From assembly GCA_905200545.1 (NCBI GenBank), contig CAJKKQ010000004.1, forward strand, positions 62,001 to 126,000: a DNA stretch of 64,000 nucleotides, in the 5' to 3' direction. Both the position numbers and the translations under genes were made by a program. This DNA is from an uncultured Oscillibacter sp. Lineage in GTDB: Bacteria; Bacillota; Clostridia; Oscillospirales; Oscillospiraceae. The first letter of the stretch is position 1. The number at the start of each line of letters is the position of its first letter. Below are positions 48,766 to 57,316 of this stretch, one piece after another. The notes beneath the pieces are model-generated. The model saw only the letters and a list, made by a program, of their open reading frames with translations. It did not search any database and was not told the origin of the DNA.

Positions 48766-49017
48766 ATGGCTAATTGTTCTCGCGGCCGGGGCGGCCACAC
48801 CGGGCCGGCACGTCCGCCTATGACGCCCACCGCGCCGGAACCTCCGGTGCGGCGCTGGCCTCATCCGGTGGAGGGCGCGGAGACCTGCCGCCCGGTGGAT
48901 CCCGCGCTCCACTACATCCAGTGCGCGCTGTCTTATCAAAATCAGGTTCTCTCGGAGATCAAGACTCTGCTCCAGCAGATGGCCTCTCAGGAGGGAACGC
49001 CTCCGGAGGCAGGCTGA
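48766..49017 (+). CDS. Small protein of unknown function next to spoIIID
   Basis: The protein has 83 residues. The first 45 are rich in Pro, Arg and Gly and look disordered. The next 30 (ALHYIQCALSYQNQVLSEIK, then TLLQQMASQ) form a probable amphipathic or coiled-coil helix. GGAGGG lies 7 bases before the ATG, which supports translation. It follows spoIIID in the same direction with no terminator visible between, so it may be a mother-cell sporulation protein. That is inference from position. No family is recognised. Confidence 0.55.
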   Translation: MANCSRGRGGHTGPARPPMTPTAPEPPVRRWPHPVEGAETCRPVDPALHYIQCALSYQNQVLSEIKTLLQQMASQEGTPPEAG

Positions 49018-49081
49018 GCCGCCACCGCCGCGTCAGGGTGCAGCGATCTGCATACCCGGCGCGGCGGTGTGGATTTTCCTC

Positions 49082-49110
49082 TTGTGTTTTACAGGCGGGT
49101 ACCGTATAAT
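49082..49110 (+). promoter_or_regulatory. Sigma-A promoter of the LCP-family gene
   Basis: TTGTGT (49082-49087) and a perfect TATAAT (49105-49110) are separated by 17 bases. Confidence 0.65.
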
Positions 49111-49183
49111 GGGAAAAGCGTTATGTAAATCGACAGACTTCACTACCGCGGCAGCGCCGCGTATGCAAGGAGCGTTGTTTCCC

Positions 49184-50173
49184 ATGGCAAAGCGAACCCG
49201 CCGCCGTCGGCGCAGCTGGGGGCGGACTTTTCTTCTCATTGTATTTACAGCCGCCGCTCTCTACGCCGGCTTTCACTGTTTTTTTCGTCCCCCCGAGCAA
49301 AAACAGGACGAGGTCATCCCCGTCTCCGACACAGATACGGAACTGAGCGATCAGGAGCGGGCCGCCGCGGAGGCGGCCGCCGCCCACACCCGCCGCAAGG
49401 AAAACTTCTATACGATCCTGGTCTCCGGCGTGGACGATGGAAACGGCAACAGCGACACCAACATTTTGCTGGCGGTGGACGTGGCCAACGGATCCATTCA
49501 CGGCGTCAGTATCCCCCGGGATACCAAGGCGGTCTGGAACGGAAAAAACCATAAGATCAACGCAGCTTACGGAAGCGGCGGGATGGAGAAACTGGCGGAC
49601 ATCGTCTCCGACCAGCTGGGCATCCCGGTGGATTACACCGTCTGCGTGAATCTCAAGGGCTTCGTGGCCCTGGTGGACGCCATCGGCGGCGTGGACTTCA
49701 ACGTCCCTATCGACATGAATTATGACGACCCCTATCAGGATCTGTCCATCCACTTCTCCGCCGGCATGCAGCACCTGAACGGCCAGGAGGCCCTGGAGGT
49801 CGTCCGTTTCCGCCACAACAACGATGGGACAGGCTACGGCAGCGAGGACATCGGCCGGATGCAGACCCAGCAGGCATTTTTGAAAACGGTAGCCTCCAAG
49901 GCTTTGACCCTCTCCAACATCGACAGCCTGATCCAGGTGTTTTTCCAGTATGTAGACACAGATCTGACCATTGGGAATCTTGCCTGGCTTGCCGACAAGG
50001 TGCTCTCCATGGGCACGGAGAACATCTCCTTCTCCACCCTGCCCAACGAGTGGCACTCCCCCTATATCTATCTGGATCAGGAAGCCACCCTGGATCTTGT
50101 GAACCAGTATCTCAATCCCTACGAGGAGGATCGGCTGCCCGAGGATCTGAATATCCCGTCCATGCCCTCCTGA
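49184..50173 (+). CDS. LCP-family (LytR-CpsA-Psr) cell-wall glycopolymer ligase
   Basis: The protein has 329 residues. A basic N-terminus (AKRTRRRRRSWGRTF) precedes one membrane helix at about 15-32. The extracytoplasmic LCP domain begins near residue 65: YTILVSGVDDGNGNSDTNIL, VSIPRDTKAVWNGKNHKINA, AIGGVDFNVPIDM, ALEVVRFRHNNDGTGYGSED. The conserved Arg/Asp residues bind the lipid pyrophosphate. LCP enzymes transfer undecaprenyl-linked teichoic acid or polysaccharide to peptidoglycan. The start is ATG 49184 with AAGGAG 11 bases upstream; an in-frame ATG at 49067 precedes the promoter. It is followed after 36 bases by a surface-protein gene. Confidence 0.9.
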   Translation: MAKRTRRRRRSWGRTFLLIVFTAAALYAGFHCFFRPPEQKQDEVIPVSDTDTELSDQERAAAEAAAAHTRRKENFYTILVSGVDDGNGNSDTNILLAVDVANGSIHGVSIPRDTKAVWNGKNHKINAAYGSGGMEKLADIVSDQLGIPVDYTVCVNLKGFVALVDAIGGVDFNVPIDMNYDDPYQDLSIHFSAGMQHLNGQEALEVVRFRHNNDGTGYGSEDIGRMQTQQAFLKTVASKALTLSNIDSLIQVFFQYVDTDLTIGNLAWLADKVLSMGTENISFSTLPNEWHSPYIYLDQEATLDLVNQYLNPYEEDRLPEDLNIPSMPS

Positions 50174-50209
50174 GGCGCCGCCCCCATTTGACAAAGGAGG
50201 TTTTGCCCC

Positions 50210-51652
50210 ATGCGCAAACGGATTGCTTCCCTGCTGCTGACCGTCTGTCTGCTTTTGACCACGCCGGTTCTGGCCGCTCAGGACACTTCGGAGAACTTTG
50301 TCCGCAGCCGCACCTACTCCGGCCAGTTTTCCGATGTGACGGAGGAATCGGTCTTTTATGACAATGTGGCGGCGCTTTACGAGTACGGGCTCTCCGTGGG
50401 CAAGGGCGACGGCACCTTTGGGCTGCAGGACACCATGTCCGTGGGGCAGATCGTGATCTTTGCCGGGCGCATCCGCAGCCTCTACCGCACCGGCGACCCG
50501 GAGGCTGGCGCCTCCGCCTACACCGCCGGCAGCACCTATCCCTCCCAGCCCTACCTGCTCTATCTGCAAGGGGAGGGCGTGCTGGGCACAGAGCTGGACA
50601 GCGCCTGTGCCGCCGGGACTCCCGCCACCCGGGCCCAGGTGGCCCATGTGCTGGCAGGCACCCTCCCCGTTGAAGCCCTGCCCCTCATCAACGATGCTGT
50701 GGTGACGGAGGGCTACGCCACCCGCCGCTACATCACCGACGTCACGGAGTACACCCCGTATTTCCGGGACATCCTTACCCTCTACCGCGCCGGCGTCTCC
50801 ATGGGCTCCGATGAGACCGGCTCCTACCTGCCTGACGCCCTCATCACCCGGGGCGCGGCGGCTGCCATGCTCACCCGCATGGTGGATCCGTCCCTGCGGG
50901 TGACGCCGGATTGGGACATCGTTCCCGCATGGAGCGCCGAAGGCCGCACCCTGGCCAGCCTGGTGGAACCGGGCACTTACATCGCCGCGCCCACCACCCG
51001 CTCCCAGCTGGATCAGAGCATCCGCTACATGCTCTCCTCCGGGGAAAACGTCCTGACCCTCCGGTATCCCGGGGGACTCTCCGCCTCCAGTGCCCGGTCC
51101 GTCATGGAGGCCGCCTTGTCTGTGGTCAAGACCTATTGCGAGCAGTGCTACAATGCCGTATCCTGCACGTATACCCCTGCCGGGGACATGACCCTGACCT
51201 TCTCCGCCGCCAGTGCCGGCAGCGACATTGATTTTTACCGCACGGAGACCATGGCCGCCGCCATCAGCATCCACGACCTGCTCTGGGGGCAGGGGGCCAT
51301 CACTGCCGATATGACGGAGCTGGAAAAGGCCCGGGTCTACTACACCTGGATCTGCGAGAACTGCACCTATGATTACAACGCCGATGAAAGCTCCCTGAGC
51401 CACATTGCCTATCGTCTTTTTATCGACTCCACCGCCGTGTGCGACGGCTACACCGGTGCCTACAACCTGCTTTTGAAGCTGGAGGGCATCGACTGCACCA
51501 CCCAGGCCAATGACGAGCATATCTGGACGGTAGCCACCCTGGACGGCACCCAGGTTCATATCGACACCACCTGGGGGGACAGCGGTGCCTTCATCAATTA
51601 CAAGTATTTTGCCATGACCCCCGACCAATCCTGGAAACTACATAGCTGGTAA
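50210..51652 (+). CDS. Exported SLH-repeat protein with a transglutaminase-like domain
   Basis: The protein has 480 residues. A signal peptide (about 1-23, ending LAAQ) is followed by two clear SLH-like repeats, the first near residues 38-90 (FSDVTEESVFYDNVAALYEY, GLSVGKGDGTF) and the second near 178-230 (YFRDILTLYRAGVSMGSDET). They probably bind a wall polymer. Residues about 380-470 match transglutaminase-like cysteine proteases: VYYTWICENCTYDY, the Cys in STAVCDGYTGAYNLLL, the His in NDEHIWTVATL and the Asp in VHIDTTWGD. It may remodel or cross-link surface material. AAAGGAGG precedes the ATG. It is probably cotranscribed with the LCP gene. Confidence 0.85.
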   Translation: MRKRIASLLLTVCLLLTTPVLAAQDTSENFVRSRTYSGQFSDVTEESVFYDNVAALYEYGLSVGKGDGTFGLQDTMSVGQIVIFAGRIRSLYRTGDPEAGASAYTAGSTYPSQPYLLYLQGEGVLGTELDSACAAGTPATRAQVAHVLAGTLPVEALPLINDAVVTEGYATRRYITDVTEYTPYFRDILTLYRAGVSMGSDETGSYLPDALITRGAAAAMLTRMVDPSLRVTPDWDIVPAWSAEGRTLASLVEPGTYIAAPTTRSQLDQSIRYMLSSGENVLTLRYPGGLSASSARSVMEAALSVVKTYCEQCYNAVSCTYTPAGDMTLTFSAASAGSDIDFYRTETMAAAISIHDLLWGQGAITADMTELEKARVYYTWICENCTYDYNADESSLSHIAYRLFIDSTAVCDGYTGAYNLLLKLEGIDCTTQANDEHIWTVATLDGTQVHIDTTWGDSGAFINYKYFAMTPDQSWKLHSW

Positions 51653-51657
51653 AGGAA

Positions 51658-51695
51658 AAGACGCCCCCGGAGCAAAAGCTCCGGGGGCGTCTTCG
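51658..51695. terminator. Bidirectional intrinsic terminator
   Basis: A 16-bp stem (51658-51673 with 51678-51693) has an AAAA loop and lies between convergent genes. The T tract is short. Confidence 0.75.
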
Positions 51696-51700
51696 ATTGT

Positions 51701-51994
51701 TTACAGGTGATGATCCCGCAAAAGGCGCTTGGCCTGCTCCCACAGCTCGTCGCTGACGGTCTGCACCACCACCACTTTGTTCACCAGTTCCGGCAGGGCC
51801 TTCACCACCTCCGCCTCCACCAGCGTCTCATTGGTGAGGTCCGCCGAGGGGCACCCGGCGCACTGGCCCAGCAGCTTCACGTACAGCACGCCGTCGGCCA
51901 GATGGTCGATCTGGATCTCACCTCCGTGGGCGTGCAGTGCAGGGCGAACCTTCTCCTCCAAAACGGCCTCGATTTTCTTCAGATCCTCATGCAT
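51701..51994 (-). CDS. NifU C-terminal-domain (Nfu-like) iron-sulfur protein
   Basis: The protein has 97 residues. It contains IEAVLEEKVRPALHAHGGEI and the CxxC pair in LLGQCAGCPSADLTNETLVE, the signature of the NifU C-terminal fold that holds or delivers a [4Fe-4S] cluster. The start is ATG 51994 with AAAGGAGG 9 bases upstream; the closer ATG at 52003 abuts that site. Its first 8 bases overlap the AAA+ ATPase gene, so it is the last gene of that operon. The link between an Nfu protein and the AAA-VWA pair is unusual. Confidence 0.88.
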   Translation of the reverse strand: MHEDLKKIEAVLEEKVRPALHAHGGEIQIDHLADGVLYVKLLGQCAGCPSADLTNETLVEAEVVKALPELVNKVVVVQTVSDELWEQAKRLLRDHHL

Positions 51995-53519
51995 GGTCCC
52001 CATCCTCCTTTGTCTCATCCGCCCGGGCCGCGGCGATCTCCTCCCGGATGCGGCGGCGTGTGTCATCAAAAAGCAGCTCCCGGTTGTGGCGGAAATAGGC
52101 GTCGCAGCCGAAGTTCTCCACAAACCAGCTGGTATCCTGGCCGGCGGTGATCTCCGTGACAAAGATCACCAGCTCCTGGCCCTGGCCGAAGGTCTCCTCC
52201 AGGAAGCGGAAGGCGTTGTCCATCTGGGTACCGCAGGTCTTCCCCAGCTCCGCCCGGCGGTCCACTTCCTCCCGGAACCATGCCCGCACCCGGTCCATGG
52301 CATCATCACCGGAGACACCTTCCTCCCGCAGCCGCCGCTGGTAGTCCTCCAGGGCGTTGATCTCCCGCTGGTTAAGGTCCCGGGCCTCCTTTTGCAGCTG
52401 CCCGGCCTCCGCCGCCCGCTTGAGCTTCTCCCGCCGCTGCCAGACCAGTTGGCCCAGCAGGGGCTCCGCCTCTGCATCCGGCAGCTTTTCCTTAAACTCC
52501 GTCAGGGCCGTGTGGAGTGCCTCCGTCAGGGCATCCTGGCGGCGGGTGTTCCGGGCAGCCTCCATCAGGCGGGAAAGCACCAGCCCCATCACCGAGAGCT
52601 TTTCATCAAAGGGTGCCGCCCGCAGCTCCAGCACGGTGATGCCCGGCCAGTCCCCCCGCAGGATATCGTCCACATGATAGGTCTTCTGATACTTGTAGTA
52701 GAGCTCCAGATACCCGGCGAAGTCCCTTGCCACGGTGGGCAGCTGGATATACTGGCCGATGACCTGCCGGTCCACCCGCAGTCCCAGCTTCTCGTAGGCA
52801 TAGATCATCTCGCTCAGGTCCTCCCAGCCCCGGGCGGTGGCAAACTGCAAGCCGTCCACGGTGGTCTCGATGCGGTAGAAATTCTCCTTGCGGATATCGA
52901 GATAGGAGATGACGGCCCCGTGAAGCCCCCGGGCGCGGGCGTACTCCTTCCAGACGGCGAAGTCCTCCTCCACGTCGATGCGCTTGACCCGGTCCAGCGT
53001 CACCACATCGAAATCCCGGACGGACTTGTTGTACTCCGGGGGGTTGCCCGCCGCCACGATGAGCCAGCCCTCCGGCAGCTTCTGATTGCCGAAGGTCTTG
53101 CACTGGAGAAACTGCAGCATCATGGGGGCCAGGGTCTCGGAGACACAGTTGATCTCGTCCAGGAATAAAATGCCCTCCCGGATGCCCGTGCGCTCCATCA
53201 TCTGGTACACGGAAGAGAGGATCTCGCTCATGGTGTACTCCGTGACGGAGAACTCCTGCCCGCCGTAGGTGCGCTTTTCAATAAAGGGCAATCCCACGGC
53301 GCTTTGCCGGGTGTGATGGGTGATGGTATAGGCCACCAGGCCCACGCCGGTCTCCGCGGCGATCTGCTCCATGATCTGGGTCTTGCCGATACCCGGAGGG
53401 CCCATCAGCAGCACGGGCCGCTGGCGGATGGAGGGGATGAGGTAGTTGCCCAGCTCATCCCGGGTCAGGTACGCCTTGAGGGTATTGGTGATCTCCTGCT
53501 TTGCCTGTTTGATGTTCAT
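51987..53519 (-). CDS. MoxR-like AAA+ ATPase
   Basis: The protein has 510 residues. The ATPase domain (about 1-250) has Walker A MGPPGIGKTQIMEQ (near 40), Walker B GILFLDEINCVSE and sensor 1 LIVAAGNPPEYNKSVRDFD. The C-terminal half is largely helical and charged, with a probable coiled coil around 375-425 (KLKRAAEAGQLQKEARDLNQ), and ends in a domain with FVTEITAGQDTSWFVENFGC. MoxR-type ATPases act with VWA-domain partners as chaperones in cofactor insertion or complex assembly. The VWA partner is the preceding gene. Confidence 0.88.
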   Translation of the reverse strand: MNIKQAKQEITNTLKAYLTRDELGNYLIPSIRQRPVLLMGPPGIGKTQIMEQIAAETGVGLVAYTITHHTRQSAVGLPFIEKRTYGGQEFSVTEYTMSEILSSVYQMMERTGIREGILFLDEINCVSETLAPMMLQFLQCKTFGNQKLPEGWLIVAAGNPPEYNKSVRDFDVVTLDRVKRIDVEEDFAVWKEYARARGLHGAVISYLDIRKENFYRIETTVDGLQFATARGWEDLSEMIYAYEKLGLRVDRQVIGQYIQLPTVARDFAGYLELYYKYQKTYHVDDILRGDWPGITVLELRAAPFDEKLSVMGLVLSRLMEAARNTRRQDALTEALHTALTEFKEKLPDAEAEPLLGQLVWQRREKLKRAAEAGQLQKEARDLNQREINALEDYQRRLREEGVSGDDAMDRVRAWFREEVDRRAELGKTCGTQMDNAFRFLEETFGQGQELVIFVTEITAGQDTSWFVENFGCDAYFRHNRELLFDDTRRRIREEIAAARADETKEDGDHA

Positions 53520-53532
53520 ATCCGTATACTCC

Positions 53533-54918
53533 TTATAACTGGGGCAGCTCCTCCCAGTCTATCTCATCGGGGAATTCCTCCGCCGCCTCCCGGCGGGCCT
53601 TCTCCAGCTCCGGCACCGTCAGCACCAGGCGGATGGCCCAGGGGGGCATCTTCACGGAAAGGGGCGGCTCCTCCAGCAGCACGAAGGCCGTGTCCCAGGC
53701 GGGACGCTTTTTGGGGTAGATTCCCATGCCGTCGGTAAAATACACCAACCCCCGCAGATTGGTAAAGGCCCCTTCCTTGCGCAGCCGCTCCACATGCTCG
53801 AAGACCGGGCGGAAATCCGTGGCGCTGCCGCCGGTGAGCTGGAAGTTGTCCATGTAAGTCTTCAGCTGCTCCAGATCGTGGATCTCCGTATCGGAGCGGA
53901 TCTGGTCATCGCACTGGATGATGCGGATGTTCACCTTCCGGGTGAAGGTCTCCGTGGAGCGCAAAATGGCGTAGGTGCACGCCAGAAATGCCCGCACCAG
54001 CTCACCGGAGGTGGACATGGAGGTGTCCACGGCGATGACAAAGTCCTCGATACGCTTTTCCTCTTTCGTCTCCGGCGGCTCCACCAGGGGCATGTTGCCG
54101 TAGAGGGAGAGGCCGTAGGTGTAGAAGATATAGTCGAAGGCGTCGCCGTCCACCTCCATGACCTCCCGGGGCACCGCGAAGCGCCGCAGGAATGCCCGGT
54201 AGTCCACGTCATCCCGGACCGCCACCCGCACCTGCTCCAGCACCGCCTCGCCGCCGGTGGCGGTGCCTGCCAGTACCGTCTCCATGCCCGTGCGGGTCCG
54301 GTCGGAGCGGTCCTTCCACTTTTCGTCCTGGCGCTGGCGCTGCTTCTGGTCCTCCTGGCGCTCCGGATCCCAGAGGCCGTGGTCATCCACCAAAAACGCC
54401 CGCTGCAGCTGGGCCAGCTCGTACTCCGGCAGGTCCTGCCGCAAGAGATACCGGTAGATGCCCTCGGCGGTAAGGACCTTCATCTCCCGGCGGCACTCCC
54501 CGTAGAACTTCTGCTTGGCGGGGACGATACCCTCCCGCAGGCAGGGATAGTCCAGCTCATCCAGAATGCTCTCCACCGCCGCATCGCACGCAAGGTCCCA
54601 CAGCTCCGGCATCTTGCCGTGCTTTTTATAGATATGGCGCAGCATGCAGTGCAAAATCACGTGCAGGTACGCCCGGTTCACCGCCGTGGGAGTGCGCAGG
54701 TACCGCTCCGCCAGGAAGCTGCCGTCATAATAGAGGGTCTCCCCGTCGGTGGCAAGGGACACCGTCATCCCGCCTCCCGGGGCAAAGGCCAGGGAGCACA
54801 GCGCCACATCCAGATAGGGCAGGTTCAAATACAGCTCGTTGCGGGCGCTTTGCAGGATCTCCAGGCCGATTGCCGTCAGATCCTTCCCCGCCGGGGCCTG
54901 CTGCCGCGTCTCCTCCAT
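53533..54918 (-). CDS. VWA-like domain protein with putative metallopeptidase region (DUF2201 type)
   Basis: The protein has 461 residues. The N-terminal part includes YLHVILHCMLRHIYKKHGKM, a histidine-rich helix like the degenerate zinc-protease motif of DUF2201 proteins. The C-terminal VWA fold has a MIDAS-type DTSMSTSGEL motif near 295-305 and FRPVFEHVERLR downstream. It forms a classic pair with the MoxR-like ATPase gene 13 bases later. ATG 54918 has AAAGGAGG just upstream; a GTG at 54948 would overlap the previous gene by 4 bases and is a second possibility. Confidence 0.85.
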   Translation of the reverse strand: MEETRQQAPAGKDLTAIGLEILQSARNELYLNLPYLDVALCSLAFAPGGGMTVSLATDGETLYYDGSFLAERYLRTPTAVNRAYLHVILHCMLRHIYKKHGKMPELWDLACDAAVESILDELDYPCLREGIVPAKQKFYGECRREMKVLTAEGIYRYLLRQDLPEYELAQLQRAFLVDDHGLWDPERQEDQKQRQRQDEKWKDRSDRTRTGMETVLAGTATGGEAVLEQVRVAVRDDVDYRAFLRRFAVPREVMEVDGDAFDYIFYTYGLSLYGNMPLVEPPETKEEKRIEDFVIAVDTSMSTSGELVRAFLACTYAILRSTETFTRKVNIRIIQCDDQIRSDTEIHDLEQLKTYMDNFQLTGGSATDFRPVFEHVERLRKEGAFTNLRGLVYFTDGMGIYPKKRPAWDTAFVLLEEPPLSVKMPPWAIRLVLTVPELEKARREAAEEFPDEIDWEELPQL

Positions 54919-54944
54919 GGTTCCTCCTTTGTCATCCTGGTATC

Positions 54945-55919
54945 TCACAGGTCAAAGCTGCGCACCGCCGCCGGTGGGAAGCGCCGGTGCTGCTCCTCCA
55001 GCAGCATGGCCACCGCCTCCGGCGCCTGCATCTCCCGGGCCAGGGCGCAGGCGGCGGAGAGGGTCTCCCGGTCTGGCTGTGCCTGCTCCAACAGGGCGTG
55101 CAGCCCCGTCAGGTCCCGCTGCTCCAACAGCCACTGCGCTGCATCCCGGACATGGGCAGCCAGGTATGTGCGGTACGCCTCCTGCGCCCGCTCCGTCAGC
55201 TCCGCCGGATACCGCAGCCGCCACCAGGCCAGCCGCACGGCGCAGCCGTCGTCGTGCTCCACCCCCAGAAATTCCTTCCAGAGGCCGTCGTACTCCTTTA
55301 AGGAGAGCTTCTTGTTGCGGAAACAGTGGTGATAGGGATAGCCCGCCCCATAAATATTGTAGTCAAAGTGGTGAGCGGGGCAGTTCTCCTCGTAGACCTC
55401 CACATACTCCGGAAAGATCAGCCGCACCTGCCCGCCGTCCGCCTCCCGGATGGTGACGTCCAACTCCCGGCTCAGCTCGTCGGCAAAGTAGGCCAGGGTC
55501 TCTCCCTGCTCCCCCACCCGGGTGAGATGGAAGGTATCCAGGCAGCGGCAGTTCATCAGCGTGCCGCCGCCCCAGAACCGCACCCCGTCGTGGAGGGAGA
55601 GCTTTTTCAGTGCGGTGCAGTTGAAGAGGGCGTAGTCCCCCACCCGCTCCAGGGCGGAAGGCAGCGTCAGCTCCTGCATCCCGGCGTTGGTCCACCCCTC
55701 CTCCGCCGGGGCGCCGCAGGTCACCAGGACCTCCTCCCCATCCACAGGAGCGGCATTGGGGGAGAGGGCGTGGGGCCCCAGGGCCGTCACCGGCAGACCG
55801 AAGAGTTCCTCCGGCAGCACCGCCCGGGGATCGCAGGTCACCGCCTGCAAGATCGTGATGCCCGACGGCTCCCGCCGGATCACCAATTTCCAGTTGCTCA
55901 AACCGCTGACGGTCTCCAC
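54945..55919 (-). CDS. LRR_5-like protein, first gene of the AAA-VWA operon
   Basis: The protein has 324 residues with a GTG start at 55919 behind AAAGGGGGG. Residues about 75-130 contain BspA-type leucine-rich repeats (LTLPSALERVGDYALFNCTA, LKKLSLHDGVRFWGG). A cysteine- and aromatic-rich middle (ENCPAHHFDYNIYGAGYPYH) follows, and the C-terminal 100 residues are helical repeats similar to ankyrin or HEAT-like spacers. No signal peptide is seen, so it appears cytoplasmic. It may supply substrate recognition for the AAA-VWA machine; that is inference. Confidence 0.75.
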   Translation of the reverse strand: METVSGLSNWKLVIRREPSGITILQAVTCDPRAVLPEELFGLPVTALGPHALSPNAAPVDGEEVLVTCGAPAEEGWTNAGMQELTLPSALERVGDYALFNCTALKKLSLHDGVRFWGGGTLMNCRCLDTFHLTRVGEQGETLAYFADELSRELDVTIREADGGQVRLIFPEYVEVYEENCPAHHFDYNIYGAGYPYHHCFRNKKLSLKEYDGLWKEFLGVEHDDGCAVRLAWWRLRYPAELTERAQEAYRTYLAAHVRDAAQWLLEQRDLTGLHALLEQAQPDRETLSAACALAREMQAPEAVAMLLEEQHRRFPPAAVRSFDL

Positions 55920-56023
55920 CTGCCCGCCCCCCTTTCTTACGGCTGGTAGTTTATCACATCTCGGCGGGTTTTCCTAGGTGCAATCCCCACAAAAGAATTT
56001 TTTGGGAAATTCACAGAACCCCC

Positions 56024-56064
56024 TTGACAAACTGTGCATACTGTATATACTGTACATGTACAGT
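56024..56064 (+). promoter_or_regulatory. Promoter and palindromic operator of the GntR-ABC operon
   Basis: TTGACA (56024-56029) and TATACT (56046-56051) are separated by 16 bases. A perfect 16-base palindrome ACTGTACATGTACAGT (56049-56064) overlaps the -10 and start site. Two further ACTGT half-sites precede it. This is ideal for repression by the GntR protein encoded next. Confidence 0.75.
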
Positions 56065-56081
56065 ACGAACGGGGGATTTCC

Positions 56082-56465
56082 ATGGAACTCATTATCCGAA
56101 ACACCACCAACCAACCTATCTACGAGCAGATCAGCTCCCAAATCAAGGCCCAGATCATCGCCGGGAAGCTCTCCCCGGGGGAGGCCCTGCCCTCCATCCG
56201 GGCCCTGGCCAAGGATCTGAAGATTTCCGTCATCACCACCAAGCGGGCCTATGACGAGCTGGAGGCAGACGGTTTTCTCTACACGGTAGCCGGAAAGGGC
56301 TGCTTTGTGGCGGAGAAAAATCTGGACCTGGTGCGGGAGCAGCAGCAGCGGGAGCTGGAGGACCACCTCCGCGCCGCCGCCGCTCTGGCCAGAAGCTGCA
56401 GCGTCTCCCGGGAAGAGCTCTCGGAGATGCTGCGCATACTCACCGAGGAGGATACGGATCTATGA
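56082..56465 (+). CDS. GntR-family regulator, YtrA subfamily
   Basis: The protein has 127 residues. The winged helix has YEQISSQIKAQIIAGKLSPG, LPSIRALAKDLKISVITTKR and AYDELEADGFLYTVAGKGCF, the complete GntR signature. The short C-terminal helical tail (about 50 residues) is that of the YtrA subfamily, which typically controls a linked ABC transporter. It overlaps the ATPase gene by 4 bases. The upstream palindrome suggests autorepression. The inducer is unknown, but relatives respond to cell-wall antibiotics or other envelope stress. Confidence 0.93.
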   Translation: MELIIRNTTNQPIYEQISSQIKAQIIAGKLSPGEALPSIRALAKDLKISVITTKRAYDELEADGFLYTVAGKGCFVAEKNLDLVREQQQRELEDHLRAAAALARSCSVSREELSEMLRILTEEDTDL

Positions 56466-57316
56466 ATGCCATTGAACTGTCCCACATCAACAAGCGCTTC
56501 GGCTCCTTTGCCATCCGGGACCTGAGCCTGGCGGTGCCCCAGGGCACCATCTGCGGCCTGGTGGGTGAAAACGGTGCCGGAAAATCCACCACCATCCGCC
56601 TTCTCATGGGGGCCCTACGGCCTGACAGCGGCGCCGCCTCCGTTCTGGGAACGGACGTGTCCGCCCCGGCCTTCCGGGCAGTGAAAGAGGACATCGGCGT
56701 GGTGATGGACGAAGCCTATTTTCCCGAGGTTCTCAGCGCCCGGCAGGTAGGCCGGGTGATGGCAAAGACCTACCGCCGCTGGAATGATCAAACCTACCAG
56801 GACTTTCTCCGCCGGTTCGACCTGCCGGAGAAAAAGCAATTCAAGGACTACTCCCGGGGCATGCGCATGAAGCTGGCCATCGCCGTGGCCCTCTCCCACG
56901 ACCCCAAGCTCCTGGTGCTGGACGAGGCCACCGCCGGCCTGGATCCCATCGTCCGGGACGAAGTGCTGGAGCTCTTCAACGACTTTACCCGCTCTGAGGA
57001 CCACTCCATCCTCATCTCCTCCCACATTCTCTCGGATCTGGAGAAGCTGTGCGACTACATCGCCTTTTTGCACCAGGGGCAGCTGCTCTTCTGCGCGGAA
57101 AAGGACGCCCTGCTGGAGGAGTATGCCCTCTTTACCGGCACCGCCGACCAGGCGGAGAGCCTGGATCCAGAGGCCGTGGTGGGCCGGGAGAACGGCGCTT
57201 ACGGTGCTGTCAAATGTCTGGTGAAACGGGATCGGGTGCCCGCCACGCTGACGCTGGAGCGGCCCACGGTGGAGGATGTCATCCTCTTTATGGTGAAAGG
57301 AGCAAAGGAAGCATGA
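56462..57316 (+). CDS. ABC transporter ATP-binding protein (YtrB-like)
   Basis: The protein has 284 residues. Walker A is GENGAGKST (near 34-42), the ABC signature is YSRGMRMKLAIAVAL, and Walker B is LLVLDEATAGLDP. A C-terminal extension after the H-loop (about 215-284) is like that of ABC-2 exporter ATPases. It sits between the GntR regulator and the permease, overlapping each by 4 bases, so it is one translationally coupled operon. Export of a peptide, lipid or antibiotic is plausible but unproven. Confidence 0.93.
   Translation: MNAIELSHINKRFGSFAIRDLSLAVPQGTICGLVGENGAGKSTTIRLLMGALRPDSGAASVLGTDVSAPAFRAVKEDIGVVMDEAYFPEVLSARQVGRVMAKTYRRWNDQTYQDFLRRFDLPEKKQFKDYSRGMRMKLAIAVALSHDPKLLVLDEATAGLDPIVRDEVLELFNDFTRSEDHSILISSHILSDLEKLCDYIAFLHQGQLLFCAEKDALLEEYALFTGTADQAESLDPEAVVGRENGAYGAVKCLVKRDRVPATLTLERPTVEDVILFMVKGAKEA

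Noticed and set aside
46891..48939. 682-codon version of the MATE protein
   Set aside because: The upstream part is antisense to spoIIID and unlike MATE proteins. The conserved DFSKGS start lies just after GTG 48231.
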